NCBI RefSeq assembly: GCF_004916975.1
Contig: NZ_STGQ01000002.1
Span: 1,254,079 to 1,318,078 of the forward strand
Reading direction: 5' to 3'
DNA from: Paenibacillus dokdonensis
GTDB taxonomy: Bacteria > Bacillota > Bacilli > Paenibacillales > Paenibacillaceae
Length of the DNA: 64,000 nucleotides
Below are positions 50,964 to 59,510 of this stretch, piece after piece. The number at the start of each line of letters is the position of its first letter. Positions within the stretch are counted from its first letter, which is position 1. The notes beneath the pieces are model-generated. The model was not told the origin of the DNA. It saw only the letters and a program-made list of their open reading frames with translations, and did no database searches. The position numbers and the translations under genes are program-made.

Positions 50964-51920
50964 ATGAATGCAATGGAGAATATACAGCATAAGAGCCCTG
51001 TTTTAACGGGGTACCAGGAAAATATAGCAGCAGCCGGCGAGGATATACCTGCAGAAGGAAGCTCGAAAGCCGTGACAGATATGGTGGTGCTGGAGGAGTT
51101 GTCCTTTGCCTATGATGGGCAGCATGCAGATATTCATGATATATCCCTCGCCATCGGCAAGGGGGAATGGGTCACGCTGGTGGGTGCGAACGGCTGCGGG
51201 AAATCCACGCTGATCCGTCTGATGAACGGATTGCTTCGCACCAGCTATGGACGCATTTATATCGGTGGAATCCGCCTTGAGCCGGGCACGCTTGGGGAAA
51301 TCCGGCAGAAGGTGGGGATGGTATTTCAAAATCCTGATAACCAGTTCATCGGTGCGACGGTGGAGGAGGATATGGCATTTGGCATGGAAGGGCGGTGCCT
51401 CGATGCCGGGGAAATGCGAAACAGAATCAGTGGGTACGCCTCACGCCTTGGCATTAGCGATCTCCTTCACCGCCATCCGCAAGAGCTCTCCGGAGGACAG
51501 AAGCAGCGTGCGGCAATAGCAGCCATTCTGGCGATGGAACCCGAGCTGATCATCTTCGATGAGGCTTCTTCCATGCTGGATGAGAAGGCACGCAGGGATT
51601 GGCTGGATCTGCTGCTGGAAATGCACAATGAGGCCCGCTACACGCTGCTGTCCATTACGCATGATGCGGAGGAGATCGCTGCTTCGCAGCGCGTACTGGT
51701 GATGCATCAGGGAGGTTTGGCAGCCGACCTGGCACCGCAGGAGCTATTCCGGGATGTGGGCCTGCTGCGGCTGTGCCGGATGGAGCCGCCTTTTAGAATC
51801 CGGTTCGCCCTGGAGCTGGAGAAGCGGGGAATGATGCCCGCACAGCAGGGCATGACAGATGGCTCTCCTAATCCGGGCTCGGAGGTGAAAAGGATATGGC
51901 CATTCAGCTGGAGCATGTGA
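50964..51920 (+). CDS. ecfA1: ECF transporter ATPase EcfA1
   Basis: A 318-residue ABC ATPase of an energy-coupling factor transporter. Walker A GANGCGKST, Q loop VFQNPDNQF, signature LSGGQKQR and Walker B LIIFDEASSMLD are all intact. An N-terminal extension of about 40 residues precedes the ATPase fold. It sits between eetB and ecfA2, with a 25-bp overlap into ecfA2. With EcfA2 and EcfT it would drive a vitamin S-component, by analogy riboflavin (RibU); none is in the window. Confidence 0.93.
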   Translation: MNAMENIQHKSPVLTGYQENIAAAGEDIPAEGSSKAVTDMVVLEELSFAYDGQHADIHDISLAIGKGEWVTLVGANGCGKSTLIRLMNGLLRTSYGRIYIGGIRLEPGTLGEIRQKVGMVFQNPDNQFIGATVEEDMAFGMEGRCLDAGEMRNRISGYASRLGISDLLHRHPQELSGGQKQRAAIAAILAMEPELIIFDEASSMLDEKARRDWLDLLLEMHNEARYTLLSITHDAEEIAASQRVLVMHQGGLAADLAPQELFRDVGLLRLCRMEPPFRIRFALELEKRGMMPAQQGMTDGSPNPGSEVKRIWPFSWSM

Positions 51921-52780
51921 GCTATACGTATGATGCACGCAGCCTGCTCCGGCAGACTGCGCTGCAGGATGTGAATCTTGAGCTTGCGGAGGGCCTTCTG
52001 ACTGGTATCGCCGGTGCATCGGGCTCGGGGAAATCGACACTGCTTCAGCTGCTAAACGGGATCCTGCTCCCTACGGAAGGGACCGTGAGAGTACTGGACG
52101 TAACGCTGATTGCCGGGAGAAAGCCGCCGAAGCTGGCATCGCTGCGCAGGAGGGTCGGGCTTGTATTTCAGTTTCCTGAGCAGCAGCTCTTTGCCGCGAC
52201 GCTTGAGGAGGACCTGATCTTTGGTCCATTGAATTTTGGAGCATCGCCTGAAGATGCTGCAAGACGGGCCCGGAAGGCAGTGGGGCAGATGGGCCTTGAT
52301 GAGGCGCTGCTGAGCCGCCATCCGCTGCAGCTAAGCGGGGGCCAGCGGCGTAAGGCGGCAATTGCCTCCGTGCTTGCGATGGATCCGGATATCCTGGTAT
52401 TGGATGAGCCGGGAGCAACCCTGGATCAGGTCAGCCGGATGGAGCTCACACAGCTGCTTCACAGACTCTGCCGCGAAGAAGGCAAAACGGTCATCATCGT
52501 CACGCACCGGCTTGATGAGCTGCTGCCCTATGCGGACCTCTGGATGATAATGCATGAAGGCAGGGCGGTCTTCCAGGGGACAACACGCGGGCTTGTTGAT
52601 GAAGCACGGCAGCTTCCGGGCTACGGTTTGTCTGTTCCGCAGCCCATCCAATACTGGCTGGAGCTTGAAGAAGCCTATGGATTGCAGACTGAGGAACCTT
52701 GTCTCAGTCCTTCCGGTCTGGCTGAGCGATTAACCCAGCTTGCTTTTACGGAAGCGAAGAAGGCGCGCGCCTATGCGTGA
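51896..52780 (+). CDS. ecfA2: ECF transporter ATPase EcfA2
   Basis: A 294-residue second ECF ATPase. Walker A GASGSGKST, Q loop VFQFPEQQLF, signature LSGGQRRK and Walker B ILVLDEPGATLD are present. The ATG follows GGAGGTGAAAAGGAT inside the end of ecfA1, and the gene overlaps ecfT by eight bases. The linkage indicates one translationally coupled module. A dedicated flavin-handling role inside the EET locus is inferred from context. Confidence 0.93.
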   Translation: MAIQLEHVSYTYDARSLLRQTALQDVNLELAEGLLTGIAGASGSGKSTLLQLLNGILLPTEGTVRVLDVTLIAGRKPPKLASLRRRVGLVFQFPEQQLFAATLEEDLIFGPLNFGASPEDAARRARKAVGQMGLDEALLSRHPLQLSGGQRRKAAIASVLAMDPDILVLDEPGATLDQVSRMELTQLLHRLCREEGKTVIIVTHRLDELLPYADLWMIMHEGRAVFQGTTRGLVDEARQLPGYGLSVPQPIQYWLELEEAYGLQTEEPCLSPSGLAERLTQLAFTEAKKARAYA

Positions 52781-53573
52781 AAAACTGCTGATTGGCAGAC
52801 TCATCGATACAGGCTCGCCTGTGCACCGCCTGGATCCGCGGGCCAAAATGACCGCCATGCTTCTCTATGCGGTGATGGTGATGGCTGCAAGGTCATGGCC
52901 TGCGCTGCTATGCCTGACCGCCTTCTCGGTGCTGATCATGATCTTGACCCGGATACCGCTCCGCATGTATCTCAAAGCGACCAGGCCGCTGCGCGTGCTG
53001 ATGCTGTTCATATTGATCGTGCAATGTCTTGCCGTCAAAGGTGGAAGCGTTCTTGTCGCCGCTGGCTCTTGGCATCTGGATTCGGCAGGTCTGGCGGCAG
53101 GCGTGTATGCGGTAATGCGCATGGGACTGCTTGTGTCTTTTACGGCTATGCTGACCTTTACGACATCACCTGGACAGCTGAATCAGGCACTTGAAGGAAT
53201 GCTGAGACCGTTTGAACGTGCAGGCATTCCTGCGGAGCGGTTATCGCTCATGACGGGAATTGCTCTGCGATTCATCCCGGCAATTCTGGATGAGGCTCAG
53301 ACGATAATGAAGGCGCAGGCTTCGCGCGGTGCGGATTTAAAAGAGCTGCCCTGGAAGGGCAAAGCACGTATGCTGACGGCGCTGCTGGTTCCAGTGACCG
53401 TGGGCGCATTCCGGCGGGCAGAGGATTTGACCGCTTCGATGGAGTCGCGGGGCTACCGGATCGGGGCGCCGCGCACAAGGTACCGTCCTTTGGTCTGGGG
53501 CCAAGGGGAAACATGGTTTGTGGGTGCATTTGTTCTGATGTGTCTCGTCGTAATATGGATAGGTTTTAACTAA
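52773..53573 (+). CDS. ecfT: ECF transporter membrane subunit EcfT
   Basis: A 266-residue transmembrane coupling subunit, about five helices. The two EcfT signature motifs are visible as AQASRGADL and ASMESRGYR. ATG at 52773 overlaps the end of ecfA2. In Listeria the EcfT-like FmnA of the EET locus works with RibU to move flavin (FAD) across the membrane for attachment to PplA. The same job is likely here. Confidence 0.9.
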   Translation: MREKLLIGRLIDTGSPVHRLDPRAKMTAMLLYAVMVMAARSWPALLCLTAFSVLIMILTRIPLRMYLKATRPLRVLMLFILIVQCLAVKGGSVLVAAGSWHLDSAGLAAGVYAVMRMGLLVSFTAMLTFTTSPGQLNQALEGMLRPFERAGIPAERLSLMTGIALRFIPAILDEAQTIMKAQASRGADLKELPWKGKARMLTALLVPVTVGAFRRAEDLTASMESRGYRIGAPRTRYRPLVWGQGETWFVGAFVLMCLVVIWIGFN

Positions 53574-53598
53574 AAAAGAGATGGTGGAGGGGATCGCT

Positions 53599-55545
53599 GT
53601 GTCACGCTGGTTTGGAAAAAAAGAGATTGAGCTGCTGGCGCCCGTTGGTACGTTTGAGATTTTTAAGGAAGTGATCGAGGCGCCCTGCGATGCTGTTTAT
53701 CTGGGAGGACCCGCCTTCAATATGCGTCTGATGCGCAAAGGCTATAATTTTACACTGGAGGAAATCACAGAGGCGGTACAGATCGCCCATTCGCTTGGCA
53801 AAAAGGTATATGTGACAGTCAATAATCTGCTGAGCGAAGCGGAGGCTCAGGAAGCGAGGGAGTATCTAGTTTTCCTCGAACAGGCCGGTGTGGACGCCTT
53901 GATCATACAAGACTTTGCAGTGCTGTCGCTGGTGCGCGGCATGGGGCTTGACCTACCGCTTCATGCCTCGGTCATGATGAACGTGCATAACCTGGAGATG
54001 GTTAAGGCGCTGCAGGAGCTTGGTGTTACGCGCGTCGTTACCTCCAGAGAAATGGATCTGCAAACCGCGCGTTATATTCAAAGGTCAAGCGGAATGGAAC
54101 TGGAATACTTCATGCATGGCGATATGTGCGTGGCTCATGGTGCCAACTGTCATTACAGCTCCTATGTGTTTGGAATGAGCAGCAGCCGGGGCAAGTGCAT
54201 GAAGCCCTGCCGGTGGGATTACCGTGTGAAGAAAGACGGCAGCATCTATCCTGCCGAGTATCCGCTTGCAGTCAAGGACATGTACATGTATGAGCATATT
54301 CCAGAGCTGATTGAGGCGGGAATATGTTCTTTCAAAATTGAAGGACGGATGCGGGACGCTTCCTTCATCCTGATGCTCGTAAACAGCTATGCCGATGCCA
54401 TTGATCGCTATATAGCGGATCCTGTTGGGTTCGACCGAACGAAGGATGCAAAGTGTTTATATGAAAACCGCAAACGGGATTTTTCAACCGCGTATGCATT
54501 CGGTAAGCCGGGGCTCGCCAATATAAACCGGCGCTATGAAGGGACGGGCAAGTTTTACAGTACAGGGCGGGTGTTCAGTACCCCAACGCCAGAACGCGAG
54601 GTTTCCGATCAGCGGATATCGGAGATCCGGACCTGTCTATCCAGCGTGAAGGACGCGGCGGACAGACCCCGCCAGGAAAAGGCAGCGGCCAGACTGGCGG
54701 TAAGAGTCAACAATATGATGCAAGCCCGGATGGCGCTTGAAGAGGAAGTGGATGATTTGTATCTCTCCGGGGATGTCTTTCTTCCGGACCTGCCGTTTAC
54801 CCTAAAGGATATCGAATCGCTCTGCGCGTCAAAAGGCAATTCGCGCATTTATCTGGGGCTGCCGCGGATGATGACGGAGCTCCACTTTGAACAATATATG
54901 CAGCTGCTCAGCCGTGAACGGCTGCCGCTTGACGGGCTGCTGATTACCAATCTGGGCGCGGTACATGCATTCAAATGTCTAGGCTACCCTCTGATCGGAG
55001 ATACGAGCCTGAATATTTACAACCAGCTCGCGGCTGATTTTTATGGGGAGCAGGGCTTGGATAGGCTAACCGTATCGGCGGAAATGACCGCCGGACATCT
55101 CGCCGAGCTGCTCACGCATTCCCGTGTGCCGCTGGAAATGATCGTTCACGGTTCCCCTACGGTGATGTATATGGAGCATGATCTGTACGAAAATACGGAG
55201 CTGATGGAGCCGGTTGGTGAAGAGGATAACCGTTATGTCGATAATGATATCCTGGTGCTGATGACGGATAAGGGCGAGAATCCGGTTTACAGGGACCAGC
55301 ATGGACGCAATCATTTACTGCTGGGCAAAGAGCTCTGTTTTCTCTCCATTTTACCGGAGCTAAGGGAGGCGGGGGTGTCTTATTTCCGGATTGAGGGAGC
55401 ACCTTATAAGGTGCATGATCTGCAGGCTGTAATTCGGGCGTATCGGCAAGCGCTGGAGCTGACAGCGGGAACGAAGGCTGCAGAATCCAGCATTCTACGG
55501 CCTGTATTTGCCGGCTATACACTCGGATCGCTGCAGTTCAACTAA
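53599..55545 (+). CDS. U32 family protein (UbiU/UbiV/TrhP-like)
   Basis: A 648-residue U32 protein. GTG at 53599 is chosen because GGTGGAGGGG lies just upstream; an ATG six codons earlier lacks a site. The N-terminal barrel has LLAPVGTFEIFKEVIEA and VYLGGPAFN. Cys177, Cys184, Cys200 and Cys243 are in the arrangement of the [4Fe-4S] cluster of UbiU/UbiV (FMHGDMCVAHGANC, then RGKC), and KIEGRM follows. Homologues hydroxylate tRNA or rRNA, or act in oxygen-independent ubiquinone hydroxylation. Its place next to prenyltransferase genes makes a quinone role worth testing. Confidence 0.88.
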   Translation: MSRWFGKKEIELLAPVGTFEIFKEVIEAPCDAVYLGGPAFNMRLMRKGYNFTLEEITEAVQIAHSLGKKVYVTVNNLLSEAEAQEAREYLVFLEQAGVDALIIQDFAVLSLVRGMGLDLPLHASVMMNVHNLEMVKALQELGVTRVVTSREMDLQTARYIQRSSGMELEYFMHGDMCVAHGANCHYSSYVFGMSSSRGKCMKPCRWDYRVKKDGSIYPAEYPLAVKDMYMYEHIPELIEAGICSFKIEGRMRDASFILMLVNSYADAIDRYIADPVGFDRTKDAKCLYENRKRDFSTAYAFGKPGLANINRRYEGTGKFYSTGRVFSTPTPEREVSDQRISEIRTCLSSVKDAADRPRQEKAAARLAVRVNNMMQARMALEEEVDDLYLSGDVFLPDLPFTLKDIESLCASKGNSRIYLGLPRMMTELHFEQYMQLLSRERLPLDGLLITNLGAVHAFKCLGYPLIGDTSLNIYNQLAADFYGEQGLDRLTVSAEMTAGHLAELLTHSRVPLEMIVHGSPTVMYMEHDLYENTELMEPVGEEDNRYVDNDILVLMTDKGENPVYRDQHGRNHLLLGKELCFLSILPELREAGVSYFRIEGAPYKVHDLQAVIRAYRQALELTAGTKAAESSILRPVFAGYTLGSLQFN

Positions 55546-55578
55546 ACGATCCTAAACGAACCGGAGGGGGAATGGGCC

Positions 55579-56943
55579 ATGTCTGAAATCTTGAAAGCAA
55601 TGGATACGGAAAAGATTCTGGAACTGCGCGGGGATTATTTTTATCCGTGCACGCAGCATTTTTACCGGCAGCCGCCGCTCATTGTGCGCGGCGTGATGCA
55701 GTACCTGTTCGATGCCTGCGGCAAACGGTATACCGACTTTTTTGCCGGTGTCTCCGTTGTGGCCTGCGGACATTGCAATCCCGTGATCGCTGAGGCATCC
55801 GCTGCGCAGCTCAAGCGATTGCAGCATACATCAACGATCTATCTGACGGAGCCGAATGCTATGCTCGCACAACGTTTGACTGAAGTACTGCCAGAGGGCT
55901 TGAAAAGGACGTTTTTTGTAAACAGCGGCACGGAAGCCAATGAAGGGGCACTGCTGCTGGCACGGAGATATACCGGTCGCAGAGATTTTATTGCACTGGA
56001 GCACAGTCTTCATGGGCGCAGCCATCTGACGATGGAGGTGACGGGGCTTGCGATGTGGCGTTCTGATCCGTTTCTGGAAGGAAGCACTGCATTCATCCCG
56101 CGTCCTTTCCAGCCGGGGCTTACGGAAGGAGAAGCAGCGATGCGGTCTCTGGAAGCACTGGATCGGGTGCTGGAGCAGCGCGGAAGTGACATTGCTGCTA
56201 TGATCGTGGAGCCTATCCAGGGTAACGGGGGCATCATCATCCCGCCTTCAGAGTATTTCCATGAGGTCAAAAAACGGTTGGACCGCTTCGGCATTCTGCT
56301 TATCGCCGATGAGATCCAGACCGGCTTCGGCCGGACCGGGCAGATGTTCGCCATGGAGCGTTTTGGCGTAACTCCGGACATCATGACGATAGCCAAAGCG
56401 CTGGGTAACGGCGTTCCGGTTGCGGCATTTTCCACAACCGATGCTATCGCAGCTTCAATGAACCAGCCGTCGGCCTCCACCTTCGGTGGCAATCCGGTTG
56501 CGGCTGTTACCGCGCTGGCTGTCCTTGATTACATCCGGGATGCCGGACTGGTCAGCCGCTCGAAGCTGCTGGGCGAGACGCTCCATGCCGGCTTGAAGCA
56601 GGTGCAGCAGCGCCATGATACGCTGGTTGCCGATGTCCGGGGCAGCGGGCTTATGATTGGAGCCGAGTTATCCGGCGGATCACCGGAAGAGAGCGCGCGA
56701 CTGGTTGACCGGGTGCTCGAGGACATGAAGGAGCGCCGCTTCATCATCGGCAAAAATGGCATTCACCGCAATGTGCTGGCATTCCAGCCGCCTTTGGTCA
56801 TTACAGGCGAGGACATCCGCCTCATGCTGGATGCACTGGATCAGGTTCTGACGACTATTCGTCAAGAGGCGGATCATTCGGAGCCATTTTTGGTATCCGG
56901 GAAAAGGGGAGTGAGAGAACATGCAGGCTGCAGGTGTTCATAA
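55579..56943 (+). CDS. Class III PLP-dependent aminotransferase
   Basis: A 454-residue fold-type I aminotransferase of class III. Cofactor-binding features are NSGTEANEGALLLAR, Asp244 in LIADEIQTGFGRTG and the Schiff-base Lys273 in TIAKALGNGVP. The sequence is close to the alanine-glyoxylate/acetylornithine branch; the substrate is not predictable. GGAGGGGG precedes the ATG. It overlaps the UbiA gene by 23 bases, so it belongs to the same operon. The C-terminus ends in a CRCS tail that overlaps the next gene. Confidence 0.9.
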   Translation: MSEILKAMDTEKILELRGDYFYPCTQHFYRQPPLIVRGVMQYLFDACGKRYTDFFAGVSVVACGHCNPVIAEASAAQLKRLQHTSTIYLTEPNAMLAQRLTEVLPEGLKRTFFVNSGTEANEGALLLARRYTGRRDFIALEHSLHGRSHLTMEVTGLAMWRSDPFLEGSTAFIPRPFQPGLTEGEAAMRSLEALDRVLEQRGSDIAAMIVEPIQGNGGIIIPPSEYFHEVKKRLDRFGILLIADEIQTGFGRTGQMFAMERFGVTPDIMTIAKALGNGVPVAAFSTTDAIAASMNQPSASTFGGNPVAAVTALAVLDYIRDAGLVSRSKLLGETLHAGLKQVQQRHDTLVADVRGSGLMIGAELSGGSPEESARLVDRVLEDMKERRFIIGKNGIHRNVLAFQPPLVITGEDIRLMLDALDQVLTTIRQEADHSEPFLVSGKRGVREHAGCRCS

Positions 56944-57802
56944 GATGCTGCATAAGACCAGGCAGTTCAGCGAGCTGGTTATGTTCTCGCATACATTGTT
57001 CTCACTGCCTTTCGCCATGATTTCCATGATATGGGCTGCCGGAGGCTGGCCGTCCGCGCATGTCATGCTGTGGGGATTGATCGCCCTGATCGGTGCGCGC
57101 AACGGGGCGAATGCCTTTAATCGCCTTGCCGACCGGCGCTTTGATGCCGCCAATCCCCGGACGGCAGATCGGCATTTGCCCCGGCACCTGCTAGGAACCC
57201 GGGAGGTGGCCGTATTTGTAGCGGTCAATTACCTGGTTTTTATCGTTGCGGCTTCGATGCTCAATCCGCTGTGTATGGCGCTCTCGCCCGTGGCAATTGT
57301 ATTGATTACAACCTACTCCTATACAAAGCGTTTTACATGGCTAAGTCATCTCTATCTCGGTTTTGTCATTGCGTCTGCGCCCATCGGTGCCTGGTTTGCC
57401 GTAACCGGCTCGTTTGCCTTCACGCCTTTCGTATTGGGGACGGTCGTTATGCTGTGGATCGCCGGCTTCGATATCATTTATGGAACCCAGGATATTGAGT
57501 TCGACCGTTCCAACGGCCTCTGGTCCATACCCAGCTTTTTTGGTCTGAAAAATGCACTCCTGATGTCCAAAGGGATGCATCTGGTGATGCTGATTCTGCT
57601 CATCCTGCTGTACTTTACGCAGCAGCTCGGCTGGCTATATTTGACGGGGCTCTTCATTGCTATCGTGCTGCTAATGACGGAGCATGGGATCATCCGTCCG
57701 GGCAATACACGCATGATGAAAATAGCCTCCTACCATCTGAATCAGATCATCAGCATGGTAATCCTGTTCTTCACGCTCATGGACTTCTTTTTAATCAAAT
57801 AA
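56921..57802 (+). CDS. dmkA: UbiA-family polyprenyltransferase (DmkA-like)
   Basis: A 293-residue intramembrane prenyltransferase with about eight helices. The two Mg/diphosphate motifs are NRLADRRFD (Asn67, Asp71, Asp75) and DIIYGTQDIEFD in the second half. It is more like UbiA/MqnP than MenA. In the Listeria EET locus the UbiA-type DmkA makes the demethylmenaquinone used by Ndh2; the same assignment is made here by context. It ends the plus-strand arm; a two-way terminator separates it from the minus arm. Confidence 0.87.
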   Translation: MQAAGVHKMLHKTRQFSELVMFSHTLFSLPFAMISMIWAAGGWPSAHVMLWGLIALIGARNGANAFNRLADRRFDAANPRTADRHLPRHLLGTREVAVFVAVNYLVFIVAASMLNPLCMALSPVAIVLITTYSYTKRFTWLSHLYLGFVIASAPIGAWFAVTGSFAFTPFVLGTVVMLWIAGFDIIYGTQDIEFDRSNGLWSIPSFFGLKNALLMSKGMHLVMLILLILLYFTQQLGWLYLTGLFIAIVLLMTEHGIIRPGNTRMMKIASYHLNQIISMVILFFTLMDFFLIK

Positions 57803-57849
57803 TTTCACAATTGCCATAATAATCATAGCCATCGCGTAAACGCGACATC

Positions 57850-57894
57850 AAAAAGGGCCGTCCCCACAAGCATCCGCTTGGGAACCGCCCTTTT
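57850..57894. terminator. Bidirectional terminator between the two EET arms
   Basis: Imperfect long stem AAAAGGGCCGTCCCCACAAGC / GCTTGGGAACCGCCCTTTT between the convergent dmkA and dmkB genes (stem halves given in full are 21 and 19 bases, here at 57850-57870 and 57876-57894). Confidence 0.8.
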
Positions 57895-57908
57895 ATCATA
57901 TCTGAACA

Positions 57909-58895
57909 CTATGCTGTTTTCCCTCCGAAATAATGCTGCAGTACTTCAAGCTGTTCAAAAGCCGGATGACCCCGAAGCGGCTCTGCGGCTTCTTTTGCTT
58001 TTTGAAGGTAGTGTCTCCGCATCTGCTCGGACTGTGCGAGCGCGTCTCCGGAACGGATACCCTGCAGAACATACTCTAGTAGTTCTTCCGAGGAATCGGC
58101 TTGAATGGCGCGGATATGAGGAGCCAGGACCGGGTCAGTCAGCGCATACAGGACAGGGAGTGTCACCTGACCCCGTCTGAGATCACTGCCTGCCGGCTTG
58201 CCGAGAGACTCTGCAGTAGCCGTAAAATCCAGAATGTCATCCTCAATCTGAAAAGCCATGCCCAAGGATTCGCCGAAGCGGTAGAGTCTGCCTGCCGTTT
58301 CTGGCTGCGCATCTGCGGACAACGCACCTACACGAAGACATGTCGCCATGAGCTGGGCTGTTTTGCACCGTGTTTTTTCAAGATATTGTGCAAGGCTCAG
58401 GTCATAGTCATAGGTATGATCCAGCTGAGCATATTCTCCGATGCAAAGCTGGGCCGTTGCCAGGGAGGACAGGTCATGGACAAAGCGGTCATGATCCGAA
58501 GTATAGACAGAGAGCAGCTCGACGACCCTTGCTGACATATAATTTCCGATATGAACAGCTTCCGCCACGCCGGTCTGCGAATGCAGGGAGGGGGCGCCGC
58601 GCCGCAGGTCTGAACGGTCGATAATATCATCATGAATCAGTGAGGCGGCATGAATGAACTCCGCAGCAGCGGCAAGCTGGAGCTGGTGGCGTCCGGGCAC
58701 TGCGCTGCCGAAACGACTGCCGGCAATGACGAGCATAGGGCGAAGTCTTTTGCCGCCGGAGCGGATCAGCTGCAGCACGCTGCGGGCAAGCACGGAGGTG
58801 CGGGGAACATCCTTATCGTATTGGATGATATTCTCAATTTCACGATTAATCCGCTTAATATCGATCTGAAGGGCTTCATGCAGGGACAGCCTCAT
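57909..58895 (-). CDS. dmkB: Polyprenyl diphosphate synthase (DmkB-like, HepT-type)
   Basis: A 328-residue trans-isoprenyl diphosphate synthase. The first Asp-rich motif is DDIID at residues 89-93 (SLIHDDIIDRSDLRRG) and the second is QIEDDILDF near residue 216; GGKRLRP is also intact. It would make the long prenyl tail attached by the UbiA enzyme. It follows a HepS-like gene, so it may work as the catalytic half of a two-component heptaprenyl diphosphate synthase. Confidence 0.9.
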   Translation of the reverse strand: MRLSLHEALQIDIKRINREIENIIQYDKDVPRTSVLARSVLQLIRSGGKRLRPMLVIAGSRFGSAVPGRHQLQLAAAAEFIHAASLIHDDIIDRSDLRRGAPSLHSQTGVAEAVHIGNYMSARVVELLSVYTSDHDRFVHDLSSLATAQLCIGEYAQLDHTYDYDLSLAQYLEKTRCKTAQLMATCLRVGALSADAQPETAGRLYRFGESLGMAFQIEDDILDFTATAESLGKPAGSDLRRGQVTLPVLYALTDPVLAPHIRAIQADSSEELLEYVLQGIRSGDALAQSEQMRRHYLQKAKEAAEPLRGHPAFEQLEVLQHYFGGKTA

Positions 58896-58959
58896 CTCTC
58901 ATTCCTCCAAGTCTTGATATCACTGTCTTTTCTTCGGTTTCCGGGCTTTTGATGAGGTA

Positions 58960-59403
58960 CTAGATGGCCCGATTTTTACGCGCCGCAGCCTGTTCGGCCT
59001 GCAAATAAGCCTGCAGCGTGAATGTCAGCGGCTCAGATTCGTCCTTACCCAGCGCCTGACGGATGTAATATTTTTTAAGCTGCGGAGCGAGGTAACGCAC
59101 CAGCTCCATCTCTTCAAATTGCATGGCAAGCTGAATATAGAGGCTCTGAAAATAATCGCCGTCCAGTATTTTTCGTGTGAGGCAGGTACTCGTGAAGCAT
59201 ACGTTGGCATGCCGCTTTCGGGCCAGCTCCAGCAGGACAAACAAGGCTAGAAGCTTGACGCTGCGGGAATCAGGTATTCTGTAATGCTCAAGTATGGAAG
59301 CGGCCTCCATCAGCTCTGACGGGTTCGGATCCAGTACGGCCATAACTTCCGGAGCACACGAGGAGTTTAACAGCTGTAGGGTATTTTCTATAAGTTCAGT
59401 CAT
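58960..59403 (-). CDS. HepS-like protein (putative component I of heptaprenyl diphosphate synthase)
   Basis: A 147-residue helical protein. The stretch LDGDYFQSLYIQLAMQFEEM resembles the LAGDYFSGLYY region of HepS (GerCA), the non-catalytic component of the Bacillus two-subunit heptaprenyl diphosphate synthase. It is shorter than HepS. It lies 64 bp upstream of the catalytic synthase gene on the same strand, which supports pairing. Similarity is judged by eye over a limited segment. Confidence 0.65.
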   Translation of the reverse strand: MTELIENTLQLLNSSCAPEVMAVLDPNPSELMEAASILEHYRIPDSRSVKLLALFVLLELARKRHANVCFTSTCLTRKILDGDYFQSLYIQLAMQFEEMELVRYLAPQLKKYYIRQALGKDESEPLTFTLQAYLQAEQAAARKNRAI

Positions 59404-59510
59404 CTATAAAGCACCCCCTAGTCCAATCATTCTGAAAGAGATACTTAAATGAAGATGGAGCAACGTGCGCACTCTGCACATTACTCCATCCCTGGCGATT
59501 TCGTTTTTCG

